Positions 1-8,215 of a stretch of 64,000 nt of DNA are shown one piece after another. The first letter of the stretch is position 1. Every line of letters starts with the position of its first letter. Source of the DNA: CAZIUL01 sp964542475 (lineage in GTDB: Bacteria > Planctomycetota > B15-G4 > CAYZWU01); assembly GCA_964542475.1 (NCBI GenBank), contig CAZIUL010000008.1, forward strand, positions 1-64,000, given 5' to 3'. The notes under the pieces were generated by a model. It saw only the letters and a list, made by a program, of their open reading frames with translations. It had not been told where the DNA came from and ran no database searches. Both the position numbers and the translations under genes were made by a program.

Positions 1-200
1 CTGTTGCCGCCTCTTCTCTTCCGGCGCCGACGGAGCGGCGCCCTCCATTGTTCAAGCGACGTGTGCGTTTCATCTGGAGGGCGGCACTCTGTTGCCGCCT
101 CTTCTCTTCCGGCGCCGACGGAGCGGCGCCCTCCATTGTTCAAGCGACGTGTGCGTTTCATCTGGAGGGCGGCACTCTGTTGACGCCTTTTCTCTTCCCT
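1..200. repeat. 88-bp tandem repeat, two full copies plus a partial third
   Basis: Bases 1-88 and 89-176 are identical, and a third copy starts at 177 and diverges within about 25 bases. Each unit carries two GC-rich inverted repeats: one around GGCGCCG/CGGCGCC with a short loop, and one pairing GAGGGCGGCA with TGCCGCCTC. A single diverged copy of the same two hairpins lies at 47545-47612, so this is a dispersed element and not a local slippage product. It extends past the left edge of the window, so the copy number is unknown. Confidence 0.9.
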
Positions 201-288
201 GAATCCTGAACACGTGGGTCGCGTGCGGGAAAAGTATTTGTCGTCGGTCAGATGGATTACCGCTTAGTTAGTTCTCATCTACAGCGGC

Positions 289-322
289 CCCTCGTGACGA
301 AGAGTATGAAATATGCGGGCTT
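289..322. repeat. Solo arm of a dispersed palindromic element
   Basis: This stretch, with the core GAAGAGTATGAAATATGCGGGC, matches the right arm of the long palindrome at 63460-63639 almost base for base. No left arm is found nearby, so it looks like a degraded or truncated copy. It lies in the leader region upstream of the aldolase gene. No convincing promoter was recognised between 200 and 411. Confidence 0.75.
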
Positions 323-410
323 GCAGTGGCTGCCCATGTGTGATAATAACAAATGAAAGCAGGTGTCTTTCAACAGCTTAGTATCATTAAGCGGATTGGG
401 AGTGAAACAG

Positions 411-1700
411 ATGACCGACCAAGTATCGAAAGCCGATTTTGAAAAAGCCCTTGAGAAGGGCAGGCCTCCGAACATAACACGGCTTTTTCCCCACTCGAAA
501 GCCTTGATCGTGAGCGGGAAGGTGATCGACCGGGCGCTCAAGGCAAAGGGCAAGGCCATGACGATCGCTGCCAACGCCCGTAACCTGGCCGTGGTCCGGG
601 GGACTCTCAGGGCTGCCCAGAGGGCAAACGCCGCGCTCATCATCGAGATCGCCAAATCGGAGGGCGGGCGCGGAGCGTACACAGCGAACAACTACTGGAA
701 CCTGGCGAGGAACGTGGACGCAATGTGCAACGAGCTCGGCATCACCGTTCCGGTTGCCGTGCACGCCGACCACTACGGGATCAAGAGCGCAAAGGATGTC
801 GAGGAGGCGAGAGAAGAGATACCGACCATGTTCGATGCCGGTATCACCTCAATCGCGATCGACGCCTCCCATTTGCCCGACGACGAGAACCTCCTGGCCA
901 ACCTCGACCTGGCGCGTTTCATTCCCGGGTGGGCGGGCCTCGAGAGCGAGGTGGGCGAGATCAAGGGCAAGGAAGGGATGTCCACCGTGAAGGAAGCGCT
1001 GTTTCTTATGCAAGGTCTCAACGCCCACGATGTGTTTCCCGATTGGATCGCTCTGAACAACGGAACAGCCCACGGCATACAGACGGCGGAGCAGGGCATT
1101 CAGGTGGAGCTCACCAAGGAGATTCACCAGGCCCTGGTGCCGTACACCGTCTCGGGCGCCCAGCACGGTACATCCGGCAACAGCAACGAACGCCTGCGCC
1201 GGATCGCTCAGGAGACCAACACAACCAAGGCCAACGTGGCCACGGCCCTGCAGATGCTTTCCTGGGGCGTCAAGGTCAACGACTACGGCAACGCCGAGCT
1301 GGACAGCGAGGGGCGCCTTGTAAAGCTCGACACCATCGGGATGCAACCGTCGCTCTGGACCGAAATGCTAGAATACGCCCGTGAAAAAGAGTGGAAGGGC
1401 GGATCGCTGAAGAAACTGAGCCTCCCGTTTGACAACAAGATCCTCGCCCAACCGGCCGAGATCCGCGCCGGCATGGAAAAGAACGTGGAGGAGTTTGTCC
1501 ATCGCCTGCTCACCGATGTGTTCGGAGCCGTTGACACGGCTCCATTGGCAATTGACGCGATCCTGAAGGCGGGCAGCCACGACCTCGGGCCCAAGGGATC
1601 GCGCACCGAGGACCCCGCCGATTGGACGGACGAAAAGATCCACGAAAAAGCCCTCCACATCGGATCGGACAAGGGGCCCGAGGGCGACTTCGACGATTGA
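411..1700 (+). CDS. Class II fructose-bisphosphate aldolase family protein
   Basis: This 429-residue protein belongs to the zinc-dependent class II aldolase family, whose members cleave or form fructose 1,6-bisphosphate or related ketose bisphosphates in the cytoplasm. Seen directly: the metal/catalytic motif VHADHYG (H118-A-D120-H121), SEVGEI with a metal-ligand Glu, NNGTAHG with a zinc-ligand His, and GAQHGTSG. The start was placed at ATG 411 because GGGAG at 398-402 sits 8 bases upstream; an in-frame GTG at 363 would add 16 residues but lacks a good ribosome site. The protein is longer than typical bacterial FbaA (~350) and has an acidic C-terminal tail, so a related sugar-phosphate substrate is possible. 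A strong terminator follows. Confidence 0.88.
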   Translation: MTDQVSKADFEKALEKGRPPNITRLFPHSKALIVSGKVIDRALKAKGKAMTIAANARNLAVVRGTLRAAQRANAALIIEIAKSEGGRGAYTANNYWNLARNVDAMCNELGITVPVAVHADHYGIKSAKDVEEAREEIPTMFDAGITSIAIDASHLPDDENLLANLDLARFIPGWAGLESEVGEIKGKEGMSTVKEALFLMQGLNAHDVFPDWIALNNGTAHGIQTAEQGIQVELTKEIHQALVPYTVSGAQHGTSGNSNERLRRIAQETNTTKANVATALQMLSWGVKVNDYGNAELDSEGRLVKLDTIGMQPSLWTEMLEYAREKEWKGGSLKKLSLPFDNKILAQPAEIRAGMEKNVEEFVHRLLTDVFGAVDTAPLAIDAILKAGSHDLGPKGSRTEDPADWTDEKIHEKALHIGSDKGPEGDFDD

Positions 1701-1719
1701 TCTCGAAACCGGTGAAAAA

Positions 1720-1759
1720 AAAAGGGGATCAGGAACCCGTTCTGTTTCTGATCCCTTTT
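1720..1759 (+). terminator. Rho-independent terminator after the aldolase gene
   Basis: The arm GGGATCAGGAAC pairs with GTTTCTGATCCC (one G-T wobble) around the loop CCGTTCT. An A-run precedes the stem and TTTT follows it, so it could work in both directions. It separates the aldolase gene from the macro-domain gene. Confidence 0.85.
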
Positions 1760-1791
1760 CCTGTTCAATTGGCAACTGAAAGGAACAGCTC

Positions 1792-2313
1792 ATGACTTCA
1801 CGAATGGAGGTCGTGCAGGGCGATATCACGACGCTTGAGGTTGATGCTGTCGTGAATGCCGCCAACTCGTCGCTGCTCGGCGGCGGAGGCGTGGATGGCG
1901 CGATTCATCGCGCTGCCGGGCCTCGGTTGCTCGATGAGTGCCGGGCGCTTGGCGGATGTCCCACAGGGGAGGCCAGGATCACAAAGGGATACAACCTTCA
2001 GGCTCTGCATGTCATTCACACAGTAGGGCCTGTGTGGGGGGGCGGGGACAAGGGCGAGCCGGAGCTGTTGGCAAGCTGTTATTGCAACAGCCTGCTCCTC
2101 GCTGAAAAGAACGGTGTCAGGACAATCGCGTTCCCTTCGATCAGCACCGGCGTATACAACTATCCAATGGAGAAGGCATGCCGTGTTGCTGTCAGCGAAA
2201 CAATGAGGTTTCTGGAGAACACCACTGCGATTGAGAAGGTTGTTTTTGTCTGTTTCAGCCGTCCGGACCACGAAACCTACACAATGGTCATTGCCGAGTT
2301 GATGGAGCCGTAG
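1792..2313 (+). CDS. Macro-domain protein, probable O-acetyl-ADP-ribose deacetylase
   Basis: The 173-residue protein is a single macro domain of the YmdB/MacroD type, which binds ADP-ribose and commonly removes O-acetyl or protein-linked ADP-ribose. Diagnostic stretches are QGDITTLEVDAVVNAANSSL near the N-terminus, the glycine-rich loop GGGGVDGAIHRAAG, the central HTVGP segment, and FPSISTGVYNYP, which forms the phosphate-binding loop. Its length is normal for a free-standing domain. The ATG at 1792 follows AAGGA with a 7-base spacer. The gene appears monocistronic: a terminator lies upstream and nearly 200 non-coding bases lie downstream. The substrate in this organism is not known. Confidence 0.92.
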   Translation: MTSRMEVVQGDITTLEVDAVVNAANSSLLGGGGVDGAIHRAAGPRLLDECRALGGCPTGEARITKGYNLQALHVIHTVGPVWGGGDKGEPELLASCYCNSLLLAEKNGVRTIAFPSISTGVYNYPMEKACRVAVSETMRFLENTTAIEKVVFVCFSRPDHETYTMVIAELMEP

Positions 2314-2464
2314 AGGTAGAGACGAAACAATTCTACCTCCCAAATAACATGATGCCCCATGCGGGGCACTCCTTGAAACGCACACAAATCAGCATTTGCT
2401 GATGAAATCGTGTACTGCTGCTCACCGTTTTTCATTTTTCTGAACGAATCCCGCCCCTCGATCC

Positions 2465-2494
2465 GAAAGAAAGAAACAGGTCTGTCTCTTTTTT
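2465..2494 (+). terminator. Possible weak hairpin followed by a T-run
   Basis: AAAGAAACAG and CTGTCTCTTT form an imperfect stem followed by a run of T. It lies just before the ribosome-binding site of the Sel1 lipoprotein gene, so it could terminate readthrough from the macro-domain gene or act as a leader structure. The stem is short and the assignment is weak. Confidence 0.35.
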
Positions 2495-2509
2495 TCAGGA
2501 GGATAAACA

Positions 2510-3118
2510 TTGATACGCTACATACCGGTTTGTTTTCTATCGTTTCTGCTGGCTGCATGCGCTTCCAGTGTAAACAGCAGGTCATCAGTGCTGAGCGAAG
2601 CAAGGGCAGGTGATATGGACGCGCAGTACACACTTGCCATGATGTATGAAAGCGGGATCGGCGGGGCAGCGGCTGATTCGACACAGGCGATCAGGTGGTA
2701 TGAGAAAGCGGCGAAGCTGGGGAAACGGGAGGCATGCGATGCGCTGAAGAGGCTCGGCGTTGAGTTTGATGCTCGCGCACAGGGAGAGACAGCATCTGCG
2801 AGCGTCGGATACAGCCCGGAGATCCTTTGCCTGGTAAAGTTCGCAAAGCAGGGTGACCCATCAGCACAGAACAACCTCGGGTATGCCTTCGAACACGGGG
2901 AGGGTGTAGCAAAAGACATGCAAAAGGCGGTGAAATGGTACGGCTTGGCAGCGGAACAGGGTTTTCCAGTCGCGCAGTTCAACATGGGCGCTATGCTTTT
3001 CAACGGCTCGGGAGTTTTGTCGGACAAAAAGGTGGCGTTCCGGTGGTTTCGCCTGGCAGCGGGGCAGGGTCATGCCAGGGCACAGAAACTGCTGGAGGAG
3101 TTTGCTCCTGATACATAA
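2510..3118 (+). CDS. Sel1-like repeat lipoprotein
   Basis: The 202-residue product starts with a lipoprotein signal (hydrophobic stretch ending LLAAC, lipid Cys at residue 17). It continues with Sel1-like tetratricopeptide repeats: DAQYTLAMMYESGIGG...AIRWYEKAA, SAQNNLGYAFEHGEGVAKDMQKAVKWYGLAAEQG, and VAQFNMGAMLFNGSGV...AFRWFRLAAGQG. Such repeats are protein-interaction scaffolds; no enzymatic motif is present. The TTG start is supported by AGGAGG at 2497-2502 with a 7-base spacer. The partner is unknown. It is probably anchored to a membrane facing the periplasm, which is inferred from the lipobox. Confidence 0.85.
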   Translation: MIRYIPVCFLSFLLAACASSVNSRSSVLSEARAGDMDAQYTLAMMYESGIGGAAADSTQAIRWYEKAAKLGKREACDALKRLGVEFDARAQGETASASVGYSPEILCLVKFAKQGDPSAQNNLGYAFEHGEGVAKDMQKAVKWYGLAAEQGFPVAQFNMGAMLFNGSGVLSDKKVAFRWFRLAAGQGHARAQKLLEEFAPDT

Positions 3119-3143
3119 TCAACATCAGGAGGGCGAAGAGGAG

Positions 3144-3222
3144 ATAGGGTCGCCCCTATATTGTTTCATTTCTTCAATCCGTGTTTATCCGTGGTTCTCT
3201 TCTTCTTCTTCTTCTTCTTTCT
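3144..3222. repeat. Composite dispersed repeat, copy 1
   Basis: The region holds a palindrome ATAGGGTCGCCCCTAT (3144-3159), then ATCCGTGTTTATCCGTGGTT (3177-3196), then a CTT microsatellite. The same three blocks occur in opposite orientation at 12121-12219, in the same relative order. It lies in the convergent gap after the Sel1 lipoprotein gene. Confidence 0.6.
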
Positions 3223-3247
3223 TTTTTCCTAATACCTCTCCCCCAAC

Positions 3248-3282
3248 AAAACAGCCGCCCGCTCAAAAGCGGGCGGCTGTTT
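3248..3282. terminator. Strong bidirectional terminator
   Basis: AAACAGCCGCCCGC pairs perfectly with GCGGGCGGCTGTTT around a 6-base loop. A-rich and T-rich flanks make it functional on both strands. It sits between the converging Sel1 lipoprotein gene (+) and C25 peptidase gene (-). Confidence 0.92.
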
Positions 3283-3310
3283 CGTTTAAACCGTTCTGAC
3301 CCGACTTTTC

Positions 3311-6300
3311 TTACGGATCCATGGTTATTGTCAAGGGGCTCGATGTGTAGAATGGAGAAGGGTTCACAAAGTAAGCGAACGAAATATCGAGTCCCACAAG
3401 CGCGGGATCAATTGGCCCGAACGTGTTGAGCGTGGCTGTTGAGCGGCCTTCTCCATCGAGAAATCCCATGAAGTCCTGGAAAACCGGGCTGCCCAGAGAT
3501 CCCATGATTATGTTGGTCAAGAGATCCCAGTTGATGGGGAGGGTTGAGCCGCCTGGAAGGAGCGTGCCTGGCGCGGTACCGCTCGCAGAACCCAGCAGCA
3601 GATACTTGCGGTTTGCATGGCCTACATCCGCGTCCAGCGTGAAGTCCACAACAGCTCCTACAGAGACCGAGATCTCGTAGGCGCTCGACCACAGGCTCGG
3701 GTTGTAGTTCATGCGCTCCACCAGGAAGTCGTCCAGCCCTGCCTCGACGATGTCGTCGTTCGGGTTGTCCGATGCTGAGAAACGCATCTTCACCTGGGAT
3801 GTCGGTGTCACATGGTCTGAAACCTTGAGTGTCTTGAGGTTCCAGCCCGGGCTGTGCCCGACATTATCGACATTTGTCCAGCTCGCGCCGTTGTTGTTGG
3901 AGATGTCAATTTGGAGCGGCTGCTGGCCGCCGTAGTCGGTGTGATAGAACCACAGGTAATAGCTGATGTCAGCGTCTCCTGAAGATAGGTCGATGGCCGG
4001 CGATATCAGCCTTGTTGGTCCGCCGTCCACGTCAGCGTCGCCGACCCCGCCGCCAGGCGAACCCTGGTCCGTGACATAACACTTGGTCCCGTCGGGTGTG
4101 TGATCATCTTCCGGTGCGGCGTCGGTACCGTTGGGATCCACGCACTCCCACGCGCCTGTGGTGATGTTCTGATTCTGCACGGTCCACTGGGGGTTGTTCT
4201 CGAAGTCCTCGAATAACAGAAGCTCTGGAAGGCCGTCGATTGTCATGGAGTAGACGGAAGCCGGAGCATCAGGAGGCGAGTACACGGTTGTGCCGCCGTC
4301 TCCCTGTGCGCTGAAGTAGAACTCGGGCAGGCTGCTAGGCTCGGCCCCGGGGATGGTGGCCAGGTATAGCTCGCCCCCCTGGGGAACGACCGTGACATCT
4401 GAGTAAGCGTCACCCGGATCGAAACGGTAGTGCACCTTGCCTGTGCCGGGCACATAGTTTTCCAGGCCGTTGGCGATCTGGACGGTCACCTCCGTGGGTG
4501 GGCCGGGCAGCGCCGAGTCGGGTGTGCCGTCAGGCGGCCATATCGCTAGAGGGCCGTCCACCTGGATTATTACCTGGCCTTCGTACCGGTAGTGGTTGGG
4601 CTGGGTTACGGTCACGTACATGATGCCAGGGTCTCCGGGAGGATCGATCATGATCGTGACAGGTCCGCCCGTGCCTTCGGCGGTGCCAAGCACTTCGCCC
4701 GCAGTGGAAAGCCCGATGAACGAACCCGCGTCAGCAGTGACCTGGAAAGTTGTCGCTGTCGTGGCGATCGTGCTGGCATGCGAAACGCTCAAGCTCTGCG
4801 GAACCTCCGTGAAGAGCGTCATGAACGCGTCGCCGTGCAGGTGGAAAAGGTTGTATGTCTCGTCCTTGTTGCTGGTGTTGTACGGCCAGTTCGACGCGGC
4901 GAGGTACCACTTGCCGGATGCCTGAGCGAACCCGGGCATGAGAATGTTGTCACCCGTGCTTCCGCCGTAAACCGGATCGAAGTGCGGCCACATCGAGTCG
5001 TGAAGCCCCCAGATGAAGGTGTCGTTCACGAACGAGTACGATATGTGAGACGCGGCGATGACGCCCAGCGCGCCGTATTGCATCCTGTGGAAAGCTTCGG
5101 CGAAACACTGGGGGTTATAGTCGTACTTGCCGGTAAGGCAGTTGATCGAAAGAACGAAGCACAGGTCGTTGTTGTGGAGGCCGCTAAGATCGGAGATGGA
5201 GTAGCTTGGGTCGCCCCATCCCTCCTCGTAGCCGTGGTCCCGGTGAAGCAGGTAGAATGCGCCGGAGTTTATGTCGTTGTTTATCCGTGTCGCGTTTGCG
5301 CCCCAGTCGGTCAGGTGCGACGGCGTTAATGGGATGTAACCGGTACCGTTCGGTCCGAAATGGTTGATGATCGCGGAAGGATCCGTTGTTGACCAGCTCG
5401 ATGGAGCCCCTGACGTTCCGGAGTACTCGCGCACCGGGTGCTTGCCTTCCGAGTATGCATGGAACCCGTAGCAAACCTCGGTGCAAAGTATGAACCACCT
5501 GTCCGACTGCCATCCTCCCGCCATTATCGGCTCGTCATAGAAGTTCGGCGCTGTGGGAGGGTTCATCTCGTAACCCATGAACTTGTTGATCATCAGGTCG
5601 AGATCCGATTCGTTGCGCGCGGTTATCCGGGCCACGTTCAGCTCGGGAAGATCGTCGCCGTCGATGTCGGCGTACATGTTATCCGCAAGACAGTAGCCGT
5701 CCCAGGTGTGGGTGGGCATCTCAGGATAGTCGCCCAGAAGCAGGATCCCCACCGGCTTGGTGGACCAGTTGTTGTAAGCGTAGTTGATCTTGTTCTCGAT
5801 ACCCGAGGCTGTGCCGCCCACGTCGGCGATGTTGAAGAGGTTAGTGGAGATCCCCTGCTTTGCCCTGAAGTTCTTGATGATGGTCGCCCAGCTCTCGAAC
5901 GTGGGATCATCCGGATGGAAGATCATGTACTCACACTCGTCAGTGGCGCGGGAGGAGCCGCCGGAGTTGAAATCCACAACGGGCAGGGATCCGTAGTTGA
6001 GCAGGTGCTGTTTCAAAATGGGCTCGAACCAGAAGGAGCGGAAAGCATCGTCGCCGAACTGTCCGTAGCCCCCGAGAAAGTCAACCTTGATCCTGAAATC
6101 GGAGTATACAACGAGCTTTTTCTGAACAGGGTTGTACGAAAAAGGAGTGACCCCGATTGTTACCACGTCAACGCCGCGGAACTTTGCCGGTTCGGAGCAC
6201 ATTACCGGGTTAGCCGGGTACATCGCGTCCCTGCTGTAGATCGCCGGGTTCTTTTCAAACACGAGCGGAGAGTGGTCGTCGACCCTCGGGATCTGCGGGG

Positions 6301-6664
6301 CGGGAATAACATCCACGTTCTCGAAAACCCGGCTTTTGCTGTCGATGACCTCCACCTTCACGTTTGCTCCCACCGGAAAGGCGATGTAGCGGCCTGTTCC
6401 AGGAAGGTTGGGCGCGCCTTCGTCGTTTCCGAGCAATGCGCAAGGTATGGTCACCCTGGTCATCGGCTCTCCATCAACATATTTTTCCTCGAACTGGACA
6501 TAAGGGATGGAGAATACGATTTCCACGCCGGTTGGTGATCGCGAAACAAGGTTGAATCCCTGATCTCCCCAGTTGTCCTGAAAGTAAACCGTATCCTGGG
6601 CTGAGGCGGGCATGCATAGGATGGCACAGGCCACCAAAACAAGGGGAAAAATTCTCGAAGCCAT
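3311..6664 (-). CDS. Secreted peptidase family C25 (gingipain-type) protein
   Basis: This 1117-residue protein begins with a Sec signal peptide (hydrophobic core residues 5-20, cleavage near ASAQ). Residues ~240-620 resemble the gingipain-type cysteine protease domain, with the likely catalytic dyad in HRDHG (H474/H477) and SINCLTG (C509). Downstream are an Ig-like segment (~630-830) and a jelly-roll/MAM-like region (~835-1010) with FEDFENN and the repeated asparagine/glycine turns typical of secreted beta domains. The ATG at 6664 has AAAGGAG 7 bases upstream and a good promoter ~110 bases further up. No type IX secretion C-terminal sorting domain was recognised. The role is presumably extracellular protein degradation; the substrate is unknown. 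Confidence 0.82.
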   Translation of the reverse strand: MASRIFPLVLVACAILCMPASAQDTVYFQDNWGDQGFNLVSRSPTGVEIVFSIPYVQFEEKYVDGEPMTRVTIPCALLGNDEGAPNLPGTGRYIAFPVGANVKVEVIDSKSRVFENVDVIPAPQIPRVDDHSPLVFEKNPAIYSRDAMYPANPVMCSEPAKFRGVDVVTIGVTPFSYNPVQKKLVVYSDFRIKVDFLGGYGQFGDDAFRSFWFEPILKQHLLNYGSLPVVDFNSGGSSRATDECEYMIFHPDDPTFESWATIIKNFRAKQGISTNLFNIADVGGTASGIENKINYAYNNWSTKPVGILLLGDYPEMPTHTWDGYCLADNMYADIDGDDLPELNVARITARNESDLDLMINKFMGYEMNPPTAPNFYDEPIMAGGWQSDRWFILCTEVCYGFHAYSEGKHPVREYSGTSGAPSSWSTTDPSAIINHFGPNGTGYIPLTPSHLTDWGANATRINNDINSGAFYLLHRDHGYEEGWGDPSYSISDLSGLHNNDLCFVLSINCLTGKYDYNPQCFAEAFHRMQYGALGVIAASHISYSFVNDTFIWGLHDSMWPHFDPVYGGSTGDNILMPGFAQASGKWYLAASNWPYNTSNKDETYNLFHLHGDAFMTLFTEVPQSLSVSHASTIATTATTFQVTADAGSFIGLSTAGEVLGTAEGTGGPVTIMIDPPGDPGIMYVTVTQPNHYRYEGQVIIQVDGPLAIWPPDGTPDSALPGPPTEVTVQIANGLENYVPGTGKVHYRFDPGDAYSDVTVVPQGGELYLATIPGAEPSSLPEFYFSAQGDGGTTVYSPPDAPASVYSMTIDGLPELLLFEDFENNPQWTVQNQNITTGAWECVDPNGTDAAPEDDHTPDGTKCYVTDQGSPGGGVGDADVDGGPTRLISPAIDLSSGDADISYYLWFYHTDYGGQQPLQIDISNNNGASWTNVDNVGHSPGWNLKTLKVSDHVTPTSQVKMRFSASDNPNDDIVEAGLDDFLVERMNYNPSLWSSAYEISVSVGAVVDFTLDADVGHANRKYLLLGSASGTAPGTLLPGGSTLPINWDLLTNIIMGSLGSPVFQDFMGFLDGEGRSTATLNTFGPIDPALVGLDISFAYFVNPSPFYTSSPLTITMDP

Positions 6665-6782
6665 TGTACGTCTCCTTTTGGAAATCAGAATGTCGGCCCG
6701 GTAACAGAAGGGTGCTGCTAGTCGATTCTAAGCGTAGTTTTTACCTGATAGGCTTTTCGTAGACCGTGTATCAGATTATAAT

Positions 6783-6810
6783 TCTATACCATTACACACC
6801 TTGGAGTCAA
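6783..6810 (-). promoter_or_regulatory. Sigma-70-like promoter for the C25 peptidase gene
   Basis: On the minus strand TTGACT (6810-6805) and TATAGA (6788-6783) are separated by 16 bases, in an AT-rich intergenic stretch. The predicted leader is about 110 nt. This is a motif match only. Confidence 0.5.
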
Positions 6811-6871
6811 ACGAAAACATAAATTAATGTATATAAAGAGGTAAGAGAAATGCACGAAATCCGCCTCAATC

Positions 6872-7852
6872 TTACAGGTTATGCCTTTGGCAGTCCTTTT
6901 CGAATGCGAGCCTGCCGCGCGGCAGCGGATCAGGGACGCCCTTGATCCGGATGGAGAGGTCGTCGAGCACCTTTTCCACCTTGCCTTTTGCTAGCAGTTC
7001 CCTTCCACCGGTGCCGTATTCGTCAAAGCCTTCCCCGTCCTGAAAGATCCGCACATCGCGGCCAACGAAGTTGTTGCGCCTGCGGTACTGTTCGAGCAGG
7101 GGGGTATTCCCGCGCTTCATCAGGGTGCTGTACCAGCCGGCTATTTTTACGAGCAGGGACAGCAGGAAACCTCCTGGGGACCACGCTCTCTCCGGAAACA
7201 GCTCCTTCAGGCATCCTGTGGCTTTCACGAACGGGTTCGGGGGAAGCACGGGGTCAGTGAGCACGTTGACGCCGATCCCGAGAAACAGATCAGTGATAAG
7301 CGGATCCTTGTATGTCTGGCGCGTGAGAAAGCCCGCCACCTTGCGTTCATTTGCTAGCACGTCGTTCACCCACTTAATCCGCACATCGTTTGCTTCGGGG
7401 GCCTCCTCCATGATGGCATCCACACACGATATGGCCGCAATCGTGGAGAACGCGCAGCCCGCCTGTTCCATGGTGATTCGCGGCTTCAGATGGATCACCG
7501 CGTGGAGGTTTCCGTCCTCGCAGCGCCAGGAGCGGTTGTGGCGTCCAAGGAAACCGTCACCGGAGCCTGTAACGCACACGAGGCCGTCAGGCAGCTTTGC
7601 CCCCTTGCGATGGAGCGCGGACAGAGCCTCCAGGTTGGACCTGGACGATCTTTCGACCAGCACCATCAGCGGAAACAAGTCGGGCAGGCCGCTGGATTCG
7701 ACGCGAAATCCGCAAAGCTCTCCAGCAGCGGACAGGTGCCCGGCAAGCTCTTGCGATAGTGGGTCTGCAGCACAAGCAGATCCGCTGAGCAGGTCAAGGG
7801 AAGCACCGAAGAAGCTTACGGCTTTTTCGCCCATGTCGGTCAGCACGATCAT
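6872..7852 (-). CDS. birA: Biotin--protein ligase (BirA-like, without DNA-binding domain)
   Basis: The 326-residue protein carries the biotin/lipoate ligase fold motifs in order: GRHNRSW (103-109, a variant of the biotinyl-AMP loop GRGRxGRxW), KWVNDVL (160-166), KVAGFL (171-176) and LGIGVNV (191-197), then a small C-terminal domain. It would activate biotin with ATP and attach it to the Lys of a biotin carrier domain. An excellent substrate candidate is the adjacent divergent decarboxylase alpha subunit with its VEAMKAD motif. There is no helix-turn-helix; the first ~85 residues are not recognised. The ATG at 7852 has GGTGGAG with a 7-base spacer. The variant nucleotide loop makes the family certain but leaves catalytic detail open. 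Confidence 0.85.
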   Translation of the reverse strand: MIVLTDMGEKAVSFFGASLDLLSGSACAADPLSQELAGHLSAAGELCGFRVESSGLPDLFPLMVLVERSSRSNLEALSALHRKGAKLPDGLVCVTGSGDGFLGRHNRSWRCEDGNLHAVIHLKPRITMEQAGCAFSTIAAISCVDAIMEEAPEANDVRIKWVNDVLANERKVAGFLTRQTYKDPLITDLFLGIGVNVLTDPVLPPNPFVKATGCLKELFPERAWSPGGFLLSLLVKIAGWYSTLMKRGNTPLLEQYRRRNNFVGRDVRIFQDGEGFDEYGTGGRELLAKGKVEKVLDDLSIRIKGVPDPLPRGRLAFEKDCQRHNL

Positions 7853-7898
7853 CGCTCTGCTCCACCTGTTTTTTCAGCCCTCAAATCTCGAAAAGGCA

Positions 7899-7925
7899 TT
7901 GACACCCGCTTTTTCGCTTTATACG
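7899..7925 (+). promoter_or_regulatory. Candidate promoter of the decarboxylase operon
   Basis: TTGACA (7899-7904) is a perfect -35 box and TATACG (7920-7925) a fair -10 box, with a slightly short 15-base spacer. It lies in the divergent gap between birA and the gamma-subunit gene. Transcription from here would favour the downstream start at 8003 for the first gene. Confidence 0.5.
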
Positions 7926-8002
7926 GTAACCAGATTAAATTTCCCATGATCTTTATAGTTCTGAGTTCTTTCCTTTTCCCCCTTTTATTTGCAGATGGAG
8001 AC

Positions 8003-8215
8003 ATGGAAACAAACGTTTTATTGTGCTGTGTTTTGTCATTTCTTGTAGTGTTCATCCTTCTCGGCATCCTGGCTGTTGTGATCCGCCTGGTCACGGCCCT
8101 GTTTCCGCTAAAAGCGGGAGCGGACGACCTGGCATCGATCGCGGCGATCCATTCGGCGGTTGCGGTATCCGTGCCAGGAGCCAGAGTGACCCGCATTGAG
8201 GAGATTAGAAAGTGA
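8003..8215 (+). CDS. oadG: Sodium-pump decarboxylase gamma subunit (OadG family)
   Basis: This short membrane protein has one strong transmembrane helix (LLCCVLSFLVVFILLGILAV) close to the N-terminus and a soluble C-terminal tail, the layout of OadG. This subunit anchors the alpha subunit of Na+-translocating biotin decarboxylases to the membrane beta subunit. I chose ATG 8003 (70 residues) because the helix then sits where family members have it. An upstream ATG at 7946 (89 residues) would add a second hydrophobic stretch but has no ribosome site. The stop codon overlaps the GTG start of the alpha-subunit gene. Recognition relies partly on gene context. Confidence 0.72.
   Translation: METNVLLCCVLSFLVVFILLGILAVVIRLVTALFPLKAGADDLASIAAIHSAVAVSVPGARVTRIEEIRK

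Noticed and set aside
1..200. Possible CRISPR array
   Set aside because: The 88-bp units are contiguous, without spacers, and no cas gene is near.
5438..6538. Long open frame (366 codons) on the + strand
   Set aside because: It is antisense to the C25 protease gene, has no ribosome site and a composition typical of a shadow frame.
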